Of a stretch of DNA of 35,049 nt, positions 7,643 to 15,824 are shown piece by piece. Position 1 is the first letter of the stretch. Each line of letters opens with the position of its first letter. A model generated the notes under the pieces. That model had not been told where the DNA came from. It saw nothing but the letters and a program-made list of their open reading frames with translations, and made no database searches. The stretch is from assembly GCA_049459795.1 (NCBI GenBank), contig JBMUDS010000008.1:1-35049 (forward strand). Reading direction: 5' to 3'. This DNA comes from SYAN01 sp049459795 (GTDB taxonomy: Bacteria > Actinomycetota > Actinomycetes > Nanopelagicales > Nanopelagicaceae). Both the position numbers and the translations under genes were made by a program.

Positions 7643-8413
7643 ATGACCCAAGCGCTTTTGCAGATCAAGAACGTAACGAAACAGTTCGGCGATCATGTCG
7701 TCTTGAAAGATGTGAACCTCGAGATCTCAAAGGGTGAGGTGGTCTGCATCATCGGTCCAAGCGGATCGGGCAAGAGTACATTGCTTCGTTGCATCAATTT
7801 CATTGCGCCACCAGATCAAGGCGAGATAGTTTTCGAAGGAAAGAGTTGGAAGAGATTCCATTCTGCCTTCAACATCTTCGCCAATCGCAAATATGAAGCG
7901 CAACTACCTCAACTCCGCTCTGAGATCGGAATGGTCTTCCAACATTTCAACGTCTTTCCCCACATGACCGCCGTTGAGAATGTGATGTTGGGTCTGACGA
8001 AAGTTCGCAATCAAGATCGCCAATCCGCTCGCAAGGTCGCAGAGCAAGCATTAAAGCAAGTGGGTCTCGGCGACAAACTCGACCAATATCCAGAGAAACT
8101 CTCCGGTGGCCAGAAGCAGCGCGTTGCCATCGCTCGTGCACTTGCGCTCAATCCGAAGGTGATGCTCTTCGATGAGGTCACTTCAGCGCTCGATCCAGAA
8201 CTTGTCAGTGGAATTCTTGATGAGATGCGTCGTCTAGCCGGCGAAGGGATGACCATGGTCGTGGTAACACACGAGATGAACTTCGCCTTCCAGGTCGCGA
8301 ATCGAATCGTCTTCATGGATCAAGGGAAGATCGTCACCATCGGTACCCCCGAAGAGATCCGCAACACCACCGACCCACGTGCTCGAGCATTCCTTAGCTC
8401 GATCCTGGGTTAG
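7643..8413 (+). CDS. Polar amino-acid ABC transporter ATPase (GlnQ/HisP family)
   Basis: ATPase subunit of a polar amino-acid importer. Walker A is GPSGSGKST (38-46), the Q-loop is GMVFQHFNVFPHM (near 96-108), the signature is LSGGQKQRVAIARAL (from 153), Walker B is VMLFDEVTSALDPE (from 173), and the H-loop is VVVTHEM. There is an insert of about 20 residues between Walker A and the Q-loop (WKRFHSAFNIFANRKYEAQ), longer than in typical GlnQ. At 256 aa it has no regulatory C-terminal domain, as usual. AGGAG (7624-7628) is 14 bases from ATG 7643. A four-codon frame (7632-7646) lies between them and its TGA overlaps this ATG. Confidence 0.9.
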   Translation: MTQALLQIKNVTKQFGDHVVLKDVNLEISKGEVVCIIGPSGSGKSTLLRCINFIAPPDQGEIVFEGKSWKRFHSAFNIFANRKYEAQLPQLRSEIGMVFQHFNVFPHMTAVENVMLGLTKVRNQDRQSARKVAEQALKQVGLGDKLDQYPEKLSGGQKQRVAIARALALNPKVMLFDEVTSALDPELVSGILDEMRRLAGEGMTMVVVTHEMNFAFQVANRIVFMDQGKIVTIGTPEEIRNTTDPRARAFLSSILG

Positions 8414-8434
8414 GACGGGGGCTAGGTCGGGACC

Positions 8435-9112
8435 ATGGACGGCTACATCTATAACTGGGATGTCGTCTGGCAGTCCATGCCAGAGCTCCGTCAAGGTTTG
8501 ATCATCACGCTGCAGATCTCGATCGTAGGAATGGCACTCGCGATCGCCTTCGGGCTGATCTTCGCAACGGGGCGACTGAGTCAATACGGTTATATCCGAA
8601 AGTTCTCGGTAGGTGTCGTCGATGTCTCTCGATCGATACCGCTCTTCGTATTGCTCTTTTGGATCTACTACGGACTCTCCTTGAAGTTCTCGATCAATCT
8701 CACCGCCTTTCAGGCTGGCGCAATCGCACTTGGCATCACTGGTGGCGCATACATGGCAGAGGTATTCCGCGGTGGCATCAATGCGATCGATCTAGGGCAA
8801 CGAGAGGCAGCACTTGCGATTGGATTGACGCAATCGAAGGCATTCTTTTTAGTGATCTTCCCGCAAGCGATCCGCATCATTGTCCCGCAAGCCGTCAACG
8901 TTTATGTGGGACTTCTCAAAGGTGCGACGATCGTCTCGGTGATCGGCGTCGCTGACATGATCTATGTCGCGCAGTACGTTTCGCTCAACTCCTTCACCCC
9001 ATTCGAGATGTATTCCGCCGTTGGTATCGCGTTCATCGCGCTCACTGTCTCGATCGCAGGACTCGCATTCCTTCTTGAGAAGAAGCTCAATCAAGGGAGG
9101 GCGCGTGTCTAA
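8435..9112 (+). CDS. Polar amino-acid ABC transporter permease, first subunit (HisM/GlnP family)
   Basis: Integral membrane subunit of the importer, 225 aa with about five transmembrane segments and the family loop REAALAIGLTQSKAFFLVIFPQAIRIIVPQ-like region near residues 128-155 that contacts the ATPase. The typical signature GGAYMAEVFRGGINAIDLGQ precedes it. ATG 8435 begins 21 bases after the ATPase stop. The gene ends inside the start of the second permease, so the two are translationally coupled and probably form a heterodimer. The amino acid cannot be named from sequence. Confidence 0.9.
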   Translation: MDGYIYNWDVVWQSMPELRQGLIITLQISIVGMALAIAFGLIFATGRLSQYGYIRKFSVGVVDVSRSIPLFVLLFWIYYGLSLKFSINLTAFQAGAIALGITGGAYMAEVFRGGINAIDLGQREAALAIGLTQSKAFFLVIFPQAIRIIVPQAVNVYVGLLKGATIVSVIGVADMIYVAQYVSLNSFTPFEMYSAVGIAFIALTVSIAGLAFLLEKKLNQGRARV

Positions 9113-9839
9113 TTCCCAGCCCTTCTTCGATTTCGATCCGATCTGGCAATCCAGGTGGCTTCTCCTCGAAGGCTTTGGCATCGCGATGTTCTCGGCTGTC
9201 GCCGGAATCTTCTTCGCGATCGTCCTAGGACTGATCGTCGCCTTGATGCGCCTTTCGCGCTTCAAAGTTTTGCGTGCCATCGCGTTCACCTATACGCAAC
9301 TCTTTAGGGGAGTCCCTCTCTACGTCCTCATCCTCTGGATCTACTTCGGACTGGTCTATGCAGTCGGCATCGATATCCCTCGTATCCCCTCAGGCATCAT
9401 CGCTTTGGCTCTGCTCAACAGTGGCTACCTCTCCGAGACCTTCCGCTCTGGCATCTTGGCGGTCGATAAAGGACAGCGAGAGGCAGGTGAAGCGCTTGGC
9501 CTTAAGAAATGGGAAGTGACGCGTTACATCGTCCTTCCACAAGCGGGTCGTATCGTGGTGCCACCTACGGGCAATCAATTCGTCGATGCGATCAAGGACT
9601 CTGCGATCCTCAGCATCATCGGCGTCCCAGAATTGATGAAGATTGCACAAGAGCAGGCGAATCTCTTCTATCGCCCCTTCGAGTTCTACACCGTGGCGGG
9701 ATTGATGTATCTCGTCGCCGTGATGCTGGTCTCTCGAGGCATATTCAAGCTAGAAGGTCGGCTCGCTAAATACTCCCGAAGCAAGGGAGAAGCGGTTTCC
9801 TCAGAAGTCGAGCAATCGAATGCTGAGGTAAAGAACTGA
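9105..9839 (+). CDS. Polar amino-acid ABC transporter permease, second subunit (HisQ/GlnP family)
   Basis: Second channel subunit of the importer, 244 aa. The start is GTG 9105, which overlaps the end of the first permease gene (stop 9110-9112) and is preceded by GGGAGG at 9095-9100 with a 4-base spacer; longer in-frame starts lie wholly inside the first permease gene and are unlikely. The family signature LNSGYLSETFRSGILAVDKGQREAGEALGLKKWEV and the following LPQAGRIVVPP are split across the ATPase-contacting loop. The C-terminal 20 residues are charged and polar. It is partner to the first permease and precedes the binding-protein gene by about 90 bases. Confidence 0.9.
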   Translation: MSNSQPFFDFDPIWQSRWLLLEGFGIAMFSAVAGIFFAIVLGLIVALMRLSRFKVLRAIAFTYTQLFRGVPLYVLILWIYFGLVYAVGIDIPRIPSGIIALALLNSGYLSETFRSGILAVDKGQREAGEALGLKKWEVTRYIVLPQAGRIVVPPTGNQFVDAIKDSAILSIIGVPELMKIAQEQANLFYRPFEFYTVAGLMYLVAVMLVSRGIFKLEGRLAKYSRSKGEAVSSEVEQSNAEVKN

Positions 9840-9930
9840 TTGATCGCGATCAGTGCAACACAACTTCATACCGGAATCAATCGAAGAGGACACCGGGTCT
9901 TCTTCGATACCTAGGAGGAAAGAAGGAAAC

Positions 9931-10863
9931 ATGGAAGAGAAGACCACATCGGTTGACTCCGCCGTCGACGTCAAGGCGGATCGCCGTGGTTTCATGAAGG
10001 GCGCCGCAATCGCCCTTGGTGCAGGTGCCGTCGGTGCACTCGCGCCGAGTTCTGCATCTGCTGCGCCAGCAGTCACCGCAGAGCCACCAGTAGCTCGAGC
10101 TGATGGAGATTCACTCCTTCAGAAGATCATTTCGTCGAAGAAGATCCGATTTGGTATCGACCTCGGCTTCCCACCATTGCAGTACAAGACTGCAAATGGA
10201 ACCCCGACTGGTTACATCGTCGACCTCTCCACGATGCTCGCACAGTCCCTTGGTGCGACCATCGAGTGGGTTGAGGTTCCTTTCGCGAACCTCTTCGCAC
10301 AGCAGGCTGCAGGCCGCTTCGATATGTCAGGTCTCTCCGCAACTATCCGACCTGATCGTGCACAACGTGTTCTCTTCGCAGGAGCACCTTCCTTCGTAGA
10401 GTCGAACGTCGTTCTCCTCAAGCCAGGAAGTTCCATCAAGCGCCTCACACAACTCAACAGCAGCAACGTCACCATCGCCGTTGTCGTTGGCTCATCACAA
10501 GAGGCTGCCGCAAAGATCCTTTACCCACGTGCCACCCTCAAGCGCCTCACCAACCAAGAAGCACTTGCAGATGTCGCTGCGGGTCGTTCGGATTGCATGA
10601 TCGTCGGTGAGTTCTCGGTATCCGGTGCCATCAAGGCAAATCCAAACGTCAAGGTTCTTAAGGGCGATCCAGTATTCGTGGACGAGAACAGCTACTTCAT
10701 GCCTCTCGGCGAGTACGACCTCAAGCACTACGTCGATACCTGGCTCCGCTACCAGACCTCACACAATGAGCTCGGTGCGCTTTGGGATAAGTACATCGGT
10801 GACGATGCACGCAAACTCGGCCTCAAGACGGTATCGATCTACTCACCTTGGAAGGGAAAGTAG
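9931..10863 (+). CDS. Amino-acid ABC transporter substrate-binding protein (family 3), Tat signal
   Basis: Extracellular binding protein of the polar amino-acid importer, 310 aa. ATG 9931 was chosen because AGGAGG (9913-9918) and AAGGA lie just upstream; an in-frame GTG at 9853 has no such support. The N-terminus has a twin-arginine motif (DRRGFMKG near residues 17-24), then a hydrophobic stretch and an SASAAP cleavage site, which points to Tat export rather than Sec. The fold shows family-3 landmarks: RFGIDLGFPPLQYK, GYIVDLSTMLAQSLGATIEWVEVPF, GRFDMSGLSATIRPDRAQRVLFA and the hinge VVVGSSQEAAA. No lipobox cysteine is seen, so how it stays at the membrane is unclear. It ends the operon before a strong terminator. 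Confidence 0.88.
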   Translation: MEEKTTSVDSAVDVKADRRGFMKGAAIALGAGAVGALAPSSASAAPAVTAEPPVARADGDSLLQKIISSKKIRFGIDLGFPPLQYKTANGTPTGYIVDLSTMLAQSLGATIEWVEVPFANLFAQQAAGRFDMSGLSATIRPDRAQRVLFAGAPSFVESNVVLLKPGSSIKRLTQLNSSNVTIAVVVGSSQEAAAKILYPRATLKRLTNQEALADVAAGRSDCMIVGEFSVSGAIKANPNVKVLKGDPVFVDENSYFMPLGEYDLKHYVDTWLRYQTSHNELGALWDKYIGDDARKLGLKTVSIYSPWKGK

Positions 10864-10892
10864 TAGATATCTAGAAGCCGTACTCGTTAGAC

Positions 10893-10921
10893 CAATGAGC
10901 CCCCCATGTGGGGGCTCATTG
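10893..10921. terminator. Strong hairpin terminator between convergent genes
   Basis: CAATGAGCCCCC (10893-10904) pairs perfectly with GGGGGCTCATTG (10910-10921) around a 5-base loop. It lies 29 bases after the binding-protein stop and just before the 3' end of the leftward acyltransferase gene, so it could serve both strands. The T-run on the plus side is weak (CCTTTG), so efficiency is uncertain. Confidence 0.75.
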
Positions 10922-10933
10922 CCTTTGTGGGAT

Positions 10934-11941
10934 TCAATCGCGCACCATCGAGCGGACCTTCTCTAAGGGACCATCAACCACGAGGTAAAGAGCGGTTGCC
11001 ATCATGGTCGCAAAGACTATGAGGGTCGGAATCGAAAGAATGGACCAAGTATTCAACAATCCAATCGCCATCATGTGAGAGATGTACAGCGGATAGGAAA
11101 GCTTTCCGAGGAATTTCGACGGCGCTCCCTCATCACTTACCCGTTGACTGCTCGTGAGAAAACCAACCGTGATCAATGAGATCAAGAATGCAGCCGAACT
11201 CAGTACAAGAAGTGGAGATAGCGTGTCTGGGAAATCGAAGAAGTAGGTTGCGACGATGAAACCGCATGCGAGATATCTCACCCCATTTCGTGCATAGCCC
11301 CCAATTTTTATCTTCCATGTCTTTGATAGTCGGTAGCCCATGATGAAGAAGATATAAGTCGCGAAGAGATTGGTGTAGACCGCATAATCAAAGTCTGCAT
11401 AATCGCTACGGAGTAAGACGAGAAGAAGAGTGAGACTTGCAATCGCTATGGAAGCGATCCATCGACGGCTCATCATGGCAAGGAATGGAATGGTGACGTA
11501 GTAGAGCATCTCGTTTCCAACAGACCAGGCCTGTGGAACTAATTCACTATCGAAGCCAAGGTATGGAATCGCTCCATCCCATTCAATGGAAGCGAGTGCT
11601 GAGAGTGGCGGTGGATTCTCACGGCCGTATGTAGTGGCTGAGCGAAGATAGATGAAGCCGAATGAGCGACGAAACTCCTCCGTAGAAAGAACCAAGATCA
11701 TCCAGGTCGAGAAGATCACGAGAATGAGCGACGGCATCAATCGAAGTGCGCGATTTATAAGGAATCGGCCAGGGCTTGAATATCGGCGGTAAGCCCCTTC
11801 CATCAAGAACCCGGAGATGAAAAAGAAGGTGAGTACTGCGATTTGTGCCACCTCGAAAGTCACGAAATCAGCATGAAGGAGGAGGACAGCGAGAGCAAGG
11901 AGAAATCTGATCGTGCCGATTCCAATCATCGGGCTAATCAT
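10934..11941 (-). CDS. Membrane acyltransferase family 3 (OafA/YrhL-like)
   Basis: Multi-spanning membrane enzyme of the family that transfers acetyl or other acyl groups to cell-surface carbohydrates. The N-terminus has the family pattern IRFLLALAVLLLHADF with the conserved histidine, then FFFISGFLMEGAYRRY. Later landmarks are PQAWSVGNEMLYY (the WS...E pattern) and LGKLSYPLYISHM. About ten hydrophobic segments are visible in 335 aa, normal for the core domain, and no extra SGNH domain is attached. Start: AGGAG directly abuts the ATG at 11941, while an in-frame ATG at 11929 is 12 bases from it; either is possible. It is convergent with the amino-acid transporter operon and divergent from the next small gene. 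The acceptor sugar is unknown. Confidence 0.85.
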   Translation of the reverse strand: MISPMIGIGTIRFLLALAVLLLHADFVTFEVAQIAVLTFFFISGFLMEGAYRRYSSPGRFLINRALRLMPSLILVIFSTWMILVLSTEEFRRSFGFIYLRSATTYGRENPPPLSALASIEWDGAIPYLGFDSELVPQAWSVGNEMLYYVTIPFLAMMSRRWIASIAIASLTLLLVLLRSDYADFDYAVYTNLFATYIFFIMGYRLSKTWKIKIGGYARNGVRYLACGFIVATYFFDFPDTLSPLLVLSSAAFLISLITVGFLTSSQRVSDEGAPSKFLGKLSYPLYISHMMAIGLLNTWSILSIPTLIVFATMMATALYLVVDGPLEKVRSMVRD

Positions 11942-12020
11942 CTCCTGGGATTCCCATAGTTGCTGGGCGCCTTGACTTCTTTTATGTGACGAAATCTCCG
12001 GAATTGCAGGTCGCTCGCGT

Positions 12021-12026
12021 TAGCCT
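12021..12026 (+). promoter_or_regulatory. Likely -10 element for a leaderless start
   Basis: TAGCCT lies exactly six bases before ATG 12033, which would make the transcript begin at or next to the start codon. No Shine-Dalgarno site and no good -35 are visible. The same spacing recurs at six other genes in the window. Confidence 0.45.
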
Positions 12027-12032
12027 CTGGTC

Positions 12033-12278
12033 ATGCACCCATTGACCCCATTGCGTTGGATGAGTTACATGCTGATCGCCCTAGGCCTGATCAATTGGCG
12101 CTACCAATCGGCTGAAGCAGAAGCTTTCAATAACTCGATGGTGATCATCGCCATCGGCGGGTTGCAGTTGGCCGGAACCTTCATACCTGCTACATCTCCA
12201 CTCTTCACCCGGGCACCGGTCAAACAGATCGCTTGGATCATCTCGATCGGCGCGGTCATCTTCGCCATCATCAATTGA
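12033..12278 (+). CDS. Small membrane protein of unknown function
   Basis: An 81-residue protein with about three hydrophobic segments (near residues 8-22, 36-54 and 65-81), short loops, and no motif I recognise. The start is supported by a -10-like hexamer six bases upstream, in keeping with leaderless starts elsewhere in the window. Its codon use is like its neighbours. It lies 13 bases before the DnaX-C-like gene and, with the lysozyme gene after it, probably forms a three-gene unit, which may hint at a role at the cell envelope, but no function can be assigned. Confidence 0.6.
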   Translation: MHPLTPLRWMSYMLIALGLINWRYQSAEAEAFNNSMVIIAIGGLQLAGTFIPATSPLFTRAPVKQIAWIISIGAVIFAIIN

Positions 12279-12291
12279 TTCCTGTTTCGTC

Positions 12292-12552
12292 ATGGAGATC
12301 GCAGAGCTCAAGGGCCGCTGGAATGAGGTCCTCGACCTCCTCGAACGGAAGAATCGGATCGCGTGGCTCGCTTATTTTGACGGAAGACTCTCAGCATTAA
12401 CTGACCATTGTTTGACCCTTGATTTCCGTGATGCTGCGAAACTTTCCGGAGGGCATGACTACTCTCATGTTCGGAAGGATGAGCATCGCCGTGCGCTAGA
12501 AGAGGCGATCAAGGAGGTGACTGGTGAACATATCGAAGTCGTCGAGATCTAG
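12292..12552 (+). CDS. Stand-alone domain resembling the DnaX (gamma/tau) C-terminus
   Basis: An 86-residue soluble protein. The pattern LKGRWNEVLDLLERKNRIAWLAYFDGRLSALTDHCLTLDF..., followed by a helix HRRALEEAIKEVTGEHIEVVEI, resembles the domain near the C-terminus of actinobacterial DNA polymerase III gamma/tau (RWPEVL...R..W.L......V...D...L.L.F and REAL..V.G..W.VE). That domain normally sits on a clamp-loader subunit; here it stands alone with no ATPase. The match is from memory of the family pattern and is moderate. It could be a small decoy, an interaction partner of replication proteins, or an unrelated protein with a similar fold. The 3' end overlaps the lysozyme gene by 29 bases and holds that gene's ribosome binding site, so the two are translationally linked. 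Confidence 0.5.
   Translation: MEIAELKGRWNEVLDLLERKNRIAWLAYFDGRLSALTDHCLTLDFRDAAKLSGGHDYSHVRKDEHRRALEEAIKEVTGEHIEVVEI
12511..12520 (+). promoter_or_regulatory. Near-perfect Shine-Dalgarno site inside the upstream gene
   Basis: AAGGAGGTGA matches the full anti-Shine-Dalgarno complement and lies six bases (from GGAGG) before GTG 12524. It decides the start of the muramidase gene and sits wholly within the coding sequence of the DnaX-C-like gene. Confidence 0.8.
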
Positions 12553-14152
12553 GACTGCAATCCTTCTCACCTCTCTCTTTCTTCTTTCGCTCTCCCATGC
12601 GCCAAGTTACGGCGCTACCTCTTCGACCTTCTTCGTCACTCAAACTCCGAGTATTGGCGAACCGATCGTCTCGCTCCATGGTGTCGTAAAGCCAGCTGTC
12701 GCGGGTGCGGAAGTCAGAATTCTCACCAAGGATGGCGATCGTTGGATCGACTCAGGTTTGGTGGGAAAGAGCACCTCACTTGGCACATGGAAGATCCGAA
12801 CTACGTTACCTGCCAATCAGAGAGTCGACTTCAAAGCGGAAGTGGCTTATCAATCACGGAGCTTCACGACTGTCGAGCGGTCGCTCCGTATCCGTCCAGC
12901 ATCGACTGCAGTCACCGATTCTGCAGCCTTGATCTCAACTGCAGGTCCCGGAGTGCGGATCTATGGATCTGATGTCAGTCGATGGCAACATCCCAATGAT
13001 CAACCGATCAATTTCAGGAAGATGTATCAGGCTGGAATGCGGTTCGTCATGATCAAAGCATCGGATACGAGAGACGATTCTGACGCACTCGCTCGCAAAT
13101 ACCTCGCTATGGATCGTCATGCCGCCCAAGCCGCAGGGCTTTACACCGGCTTCTATCACTATGCGACGATGCCGAACACGTCGAGCAGACGAGTGGTGAT
13201 CGAAGATGCGAAGGCGCAAGCGCAGCGCGCTGTCTGGCGGCTGGCAAGCGTTGGTGGTTACACCGAATTAGACCTTCCCTATGCGCTCGACCTGGAGAAC
13301 AATTGCGTCGCATATTCGGGTCGAAAGTGCACTAAGTACTCAACGAAGCGATTCAATACCTTGTGGGCAGAGACCTGGCTTGAGACGGTCCATGAGAAGA
13401 CAGGTCGTAAGCCATTCCTCTACTCATACCCAGCATTCTTAGAACGAGCCTTGGTCCGCAGCGAGAAACTTCGTACCTATCCGTTGTGGCTATCCCACTT
13501 CGGCATCAATCCTGCGAACGAGGGTGCTCGCCCTGGTCGCAAGGTAGTCGGTTGCTACGTCCACTCCTGGAGTACTAGTGATTGCGATTCACTCTGGCAG
13601 ATCTGGCAATTCTCCTCATGCGGAATTGCCCCGAAGTATGGGGTTCCAGGTTCACGACTCGATCTCAATGTCTACCGAGGCGATGTCGAGTCATTCCTGA
13701 AGCTAACCCAAGGAACGTGGGTCCCTCTCGAAGGTGACATGCTCCCTGTCAACGAAAGTACGACCATGATCGTCACGAATGTAAAGTCGACTACGACCAA
13801 CAAGAAGGTCGAGATTTCGATTCAAGTGAAGCGCGCAAATGGCGACCCCGTGATCACAGGAAGCGTGAAATTCATCCCGGACCCTGCGCTCGATACCTCG
13901 ACTGTGACAGTACAACAGTCGACTATCCGCGATTCGAGCGGTACCTACACGATCGCCATCAAGGGCTACCCTGCTGGAACACATTTCGGTGAGATCAGAT
14001 TCAAGGATCCTACGAAGACCCATGCGAAATCCACCGCCAACGTGGAGTTCTCTTTGCTCCAAGGACCAGAGCCGACACCGAAACCGAAGGTGACTAAACC
14101 TGTGGTTAGAAATCCCACTCTTGATGGGTGCCGTAATCAGGTCAGGATGTAG
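12524..14152 (+). CDS. Secreted GH25 muramidase (lysozyme) with flanking beta domains
   Basis: Peptidoglycan hydrolase expected to cut the N-acetylmuramic acid to N-acetylglucosamine bond outside the cell. The signal peptide covers about residues 1-30 (MNISKSSRSR, hydrophobic core, SYGA). Residues 31-125 look like a beta-sandwich domain. The GH25 domain runs from about 146 to 395: IYGSDVSRWQ (D150), FVMIKAS, TGFYHYA, YALDLENN with D256 and E258 as the catalytic pair, and SLWQIWQFSS...GSRLDLNVY near the end. A further Ig-like region (about 410-520) and a proline/lysine-rich tail follow. The start is GTG 12524 on a perfect ribosome binding site. It could act in growth, division, or lysis of other cells; self-use is most likely but unproven. 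Its stop is 10 bases from the convergent glpD. Confidence 0.9.
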   Translation: MNISKSSRSRTAILLTSLFLLSLSHAPSYGATSSTFFVTQTPSIGEPIVSLHGVVKPAVAGAEVRILTKDGDRWIDSGLVGKSTSLGTWKIRTTLPANQRVDFKAEVAYQSRSFTTVERSLRIRPASTAVTDSAALISTAGPGVRIYGSDVSRWQHPNDQPINFRKMYQAGMRFVMIKASDTRDDSDALARKYLAMDRHAAQAAGLYTGFYHYATMPNTSSRRVVIEDAKAQAQRAVWRLASVGGYTELDLPYALDLENNCVAYSGRKCTKYSTKRFNTLWAETWLETVHEKTGRKPFLYSYPAFLERALVRSEKLRTYPLWLSHFGINPANEGARPGRKVVGCYVHSWSTSDCDSLWQIWQFSSCGIAPKYGVPGSRLDLNVYRGDVESFLKLTQGTWVPLEGDMLPVNESTTMIVTNVKSTTTNKKVEISIQVKRANGDPVITGSVKFIPDPALDTSTVTVQQSTIRDSSGTYTIAIKGYPAGTHFGEIRFKDPTKTHAKSTANVEFSLLQGPEPTPKPKVTKPVVRNPTLDGCRNQVRM

Positions 14153-14162
14153 GTAGTGAAGA

Positions 14163-15806
14163 TCAAAGCGGAAGCGCGATCCGCTCTGCTGCTACATGTT
14201 CCTTGAATTCTTCGATCTCTTTCCGTTTACGAGCCGCACTCCAACCGAGCGCCTTCGCTGCGATTGTGGCGACCTCTTCGATGATCGAAAGTCCATGATC
14301 GTCACTCTCGAAGCCGATACGCGTCCTGCGATCGATGATATCCGCGAGGTTCATCGCACCTTCGGATCTCACTGCATAGGAGATCTCGGCCCGGAGATAC
14401 GGAAGTGATGGATCGATGAGATCCAACTGCTTCAACTCCTTGCCGAGATCCAAGACCTCGATCATCAAGGTCCCATAGCGATCGATGAGGTGTACTGCGC
14501 TCTCCTCGCTGATCCCATACTCGTTTGCGATCAAAGGCAGACGATTTCGTAGCGCCTGATAGCCATCGGCTCCGATGAGCGCAAGGTTGGCTGTCTCTGA
14601 ATCGGGAGTGATCCTTCGCAATTCAGCACAAGCGATATCGACCGCATCCTCTGCCATCACTCGGTAGGTGGTGTACTTGCCGCCAGCGATGCTGACGAAT
14701 CCTGGTGTTGGTCGGTCGACGATATGTTCACGTGAGAGTTTGGTTGTCGGAGAATCAGGCGAAGAAGAGATCAATGGCCGAAGTCCCGCGTAGACGCCGA
14801 TCACATCACTTCGCTTCAGCCGCGGTTTGAGTACTCGATTTGCTTGATCCAAGATGTAATCGATGTCGGCATCACTTGCTACCGGTTGAGTGGGATCTTC
14901 GTCATACTCAGTATCTGTCGTTCCCACGATCCACTTCCCGAACCAAGGGATGATGAAGAGGACCGAGACGTTGGTCTTGATGATGATGCCACCCTCGGAG
15001 GAGATCGCATCTCCGGGCACGACGATATGCGAACCTTTGCTCATCCTCACTTGATAACCGGGCTTGATATCGAATCTCTCATAGAGCGCCGTGGTCCAGA
15101 CTCCCCCAGCAAGGACGGTGACTTTCGCCTTCACATCGAAAGGTTTCTTTCCATCGACTGCAACCTTGACGCCGGTGATCCGTTTCCCTGTACGAAGCAG
15201 ATCGATCACCTCAGCACGGGTGACGATACGTGCGCCATATTTCTTCGCCGTACGCGCGATCATCATCGTGTGACGCGCATCGTCGACCTGAGCATCGAAG
15301 TATTGGATTCCACCCGTGACCACATCGCTACGTAGGCTCGGCGCGATCTTCGCGATCTTCCTTTGGTCAAGATGCTTATGCCACGGCAAGGCACGTTTGA
15401 ACCCGCGCAAGATGTCATAAAGCGCTAATCCCGCACCGACATACGTGCGTTCTTTGAATCGCTCGGTCAATGGGTAGATGAAGCTCACCGGCTTGACCAG
15501 ATGTGGCGCGAGGTGAGTCACCATCATCTCTCGCTCTCGAAGCGCTTCCTTCACCAACTTGAAGTCATATTGCTCGAGATAGCGAAGGCCGCCATGGATC
15601 AACTTCGAAGATCGCGATGATGTGCCAGAAGCCAGGTCGGCCGCCTCAAGGAGTGCGACCGAAAGACCGCGGCTTGCCGCATCGAGCGCGATCCCCGCCC
15701 CAGTGACACCGCCGCCGATCACGACGATGTCGAACTCGTCGCTCTCAAGGTGCTCCAGATCCTCGCTTCTTTGCTGATTATTGAGGGCTGAATCGAGGAG
15801 CATCAC
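14163..15806 (-). CDS. glpD: Aerobic glycerol-3-phosphate dehydrogenase
   Basis: FAD enzyme that oxidises sn-glycerol 3-phosphate to dihydroxyacetone phosphate and feeds electrons to quinone at the membrane. The FAD-binding motif DIVVIGGGVTGAGIALDAASRG is near residues 26-47, followed by the family block LASGTSSRSSKLIHGGLRYLEQYDF. The segment GKWIVGTTDTEYDEDP and the later SIAGGKYTTYR are also typical, and the C-terminal DAO domain is present. Length 547 aa is normal. The start was placed at GTG 15806 because a -10 hexamer ends exactly six bases before it; the next codon is ATG (15803), so either could initiate. It is divergent from glpK across 18 bases, and the two enzymes act in sequence in glycerol use. 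Confidence 0.93.
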   Translation of the reverse strand: MMLLDSALNNQQRSEDLEHLESDEFDIVVIGGGVTGAGIALDAASRGLSVALLEAADLASGTSSRSSKLIHGGLRYLEQYDFKLVKEALREREMMVTHLAPHLVKPVSFIYPLTERFKERTYVGAGLALYDILRGFKRALPWHKHLDQRKIAKIAPSLRSDVVTGGIQYFDAQVDDARHTMMIARTAKKYGARIVTRAEVIDLLRTGKRITGVKVAVDGKKPFDVKAKVTVLAGGVWTTALYERFDIKPGYQVRMSKGSHIVVPGDAISSEGGIIIKTNVSVLFIIPWFGKWIVGTTDTEYDEDPTQPVASDADIDYILDQANRVLKPRLKRSDVIGVYAGLRPLISSSPDSPTTKLSREHIVDRPTPGFVSIAGGKYTTYRVMAEDAVDIACAELRRITPDSETANLALIGADGYQALRNRLPLIANEYGISEESAVHLIDRYGTLMIEVLDLGKELKQLDLIDPSLPYLRAEISYAVRSEGAMNLADIIDRRTRIGFESDDHGLSIIEEVATIAAKALGWSAARKRKEIEEFKEHVAAERIALPL

Positions 15807-15811
15807 AGGCT

Positions 15812-15818
15812 TAGGATA
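15812..15818. promoter_or_regulatory. Shared bidirectional -10 element of glpD and glpK
   Basis: The 7-mer TAGGATA reads TAGGAT on the plus strand (15812-15817) and TATCCT on the minus strand (15818-15813). It is six bases from the glpD GTG and seven bases from the glpK ATG. The whole gap between start codons is 18 bases, so any -35 for each gene must lie in the coding sequence of the other. No consensus -35 was found on either side. Confidence 0.55.
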
Positions 15819-15824
15819 ACCGTC

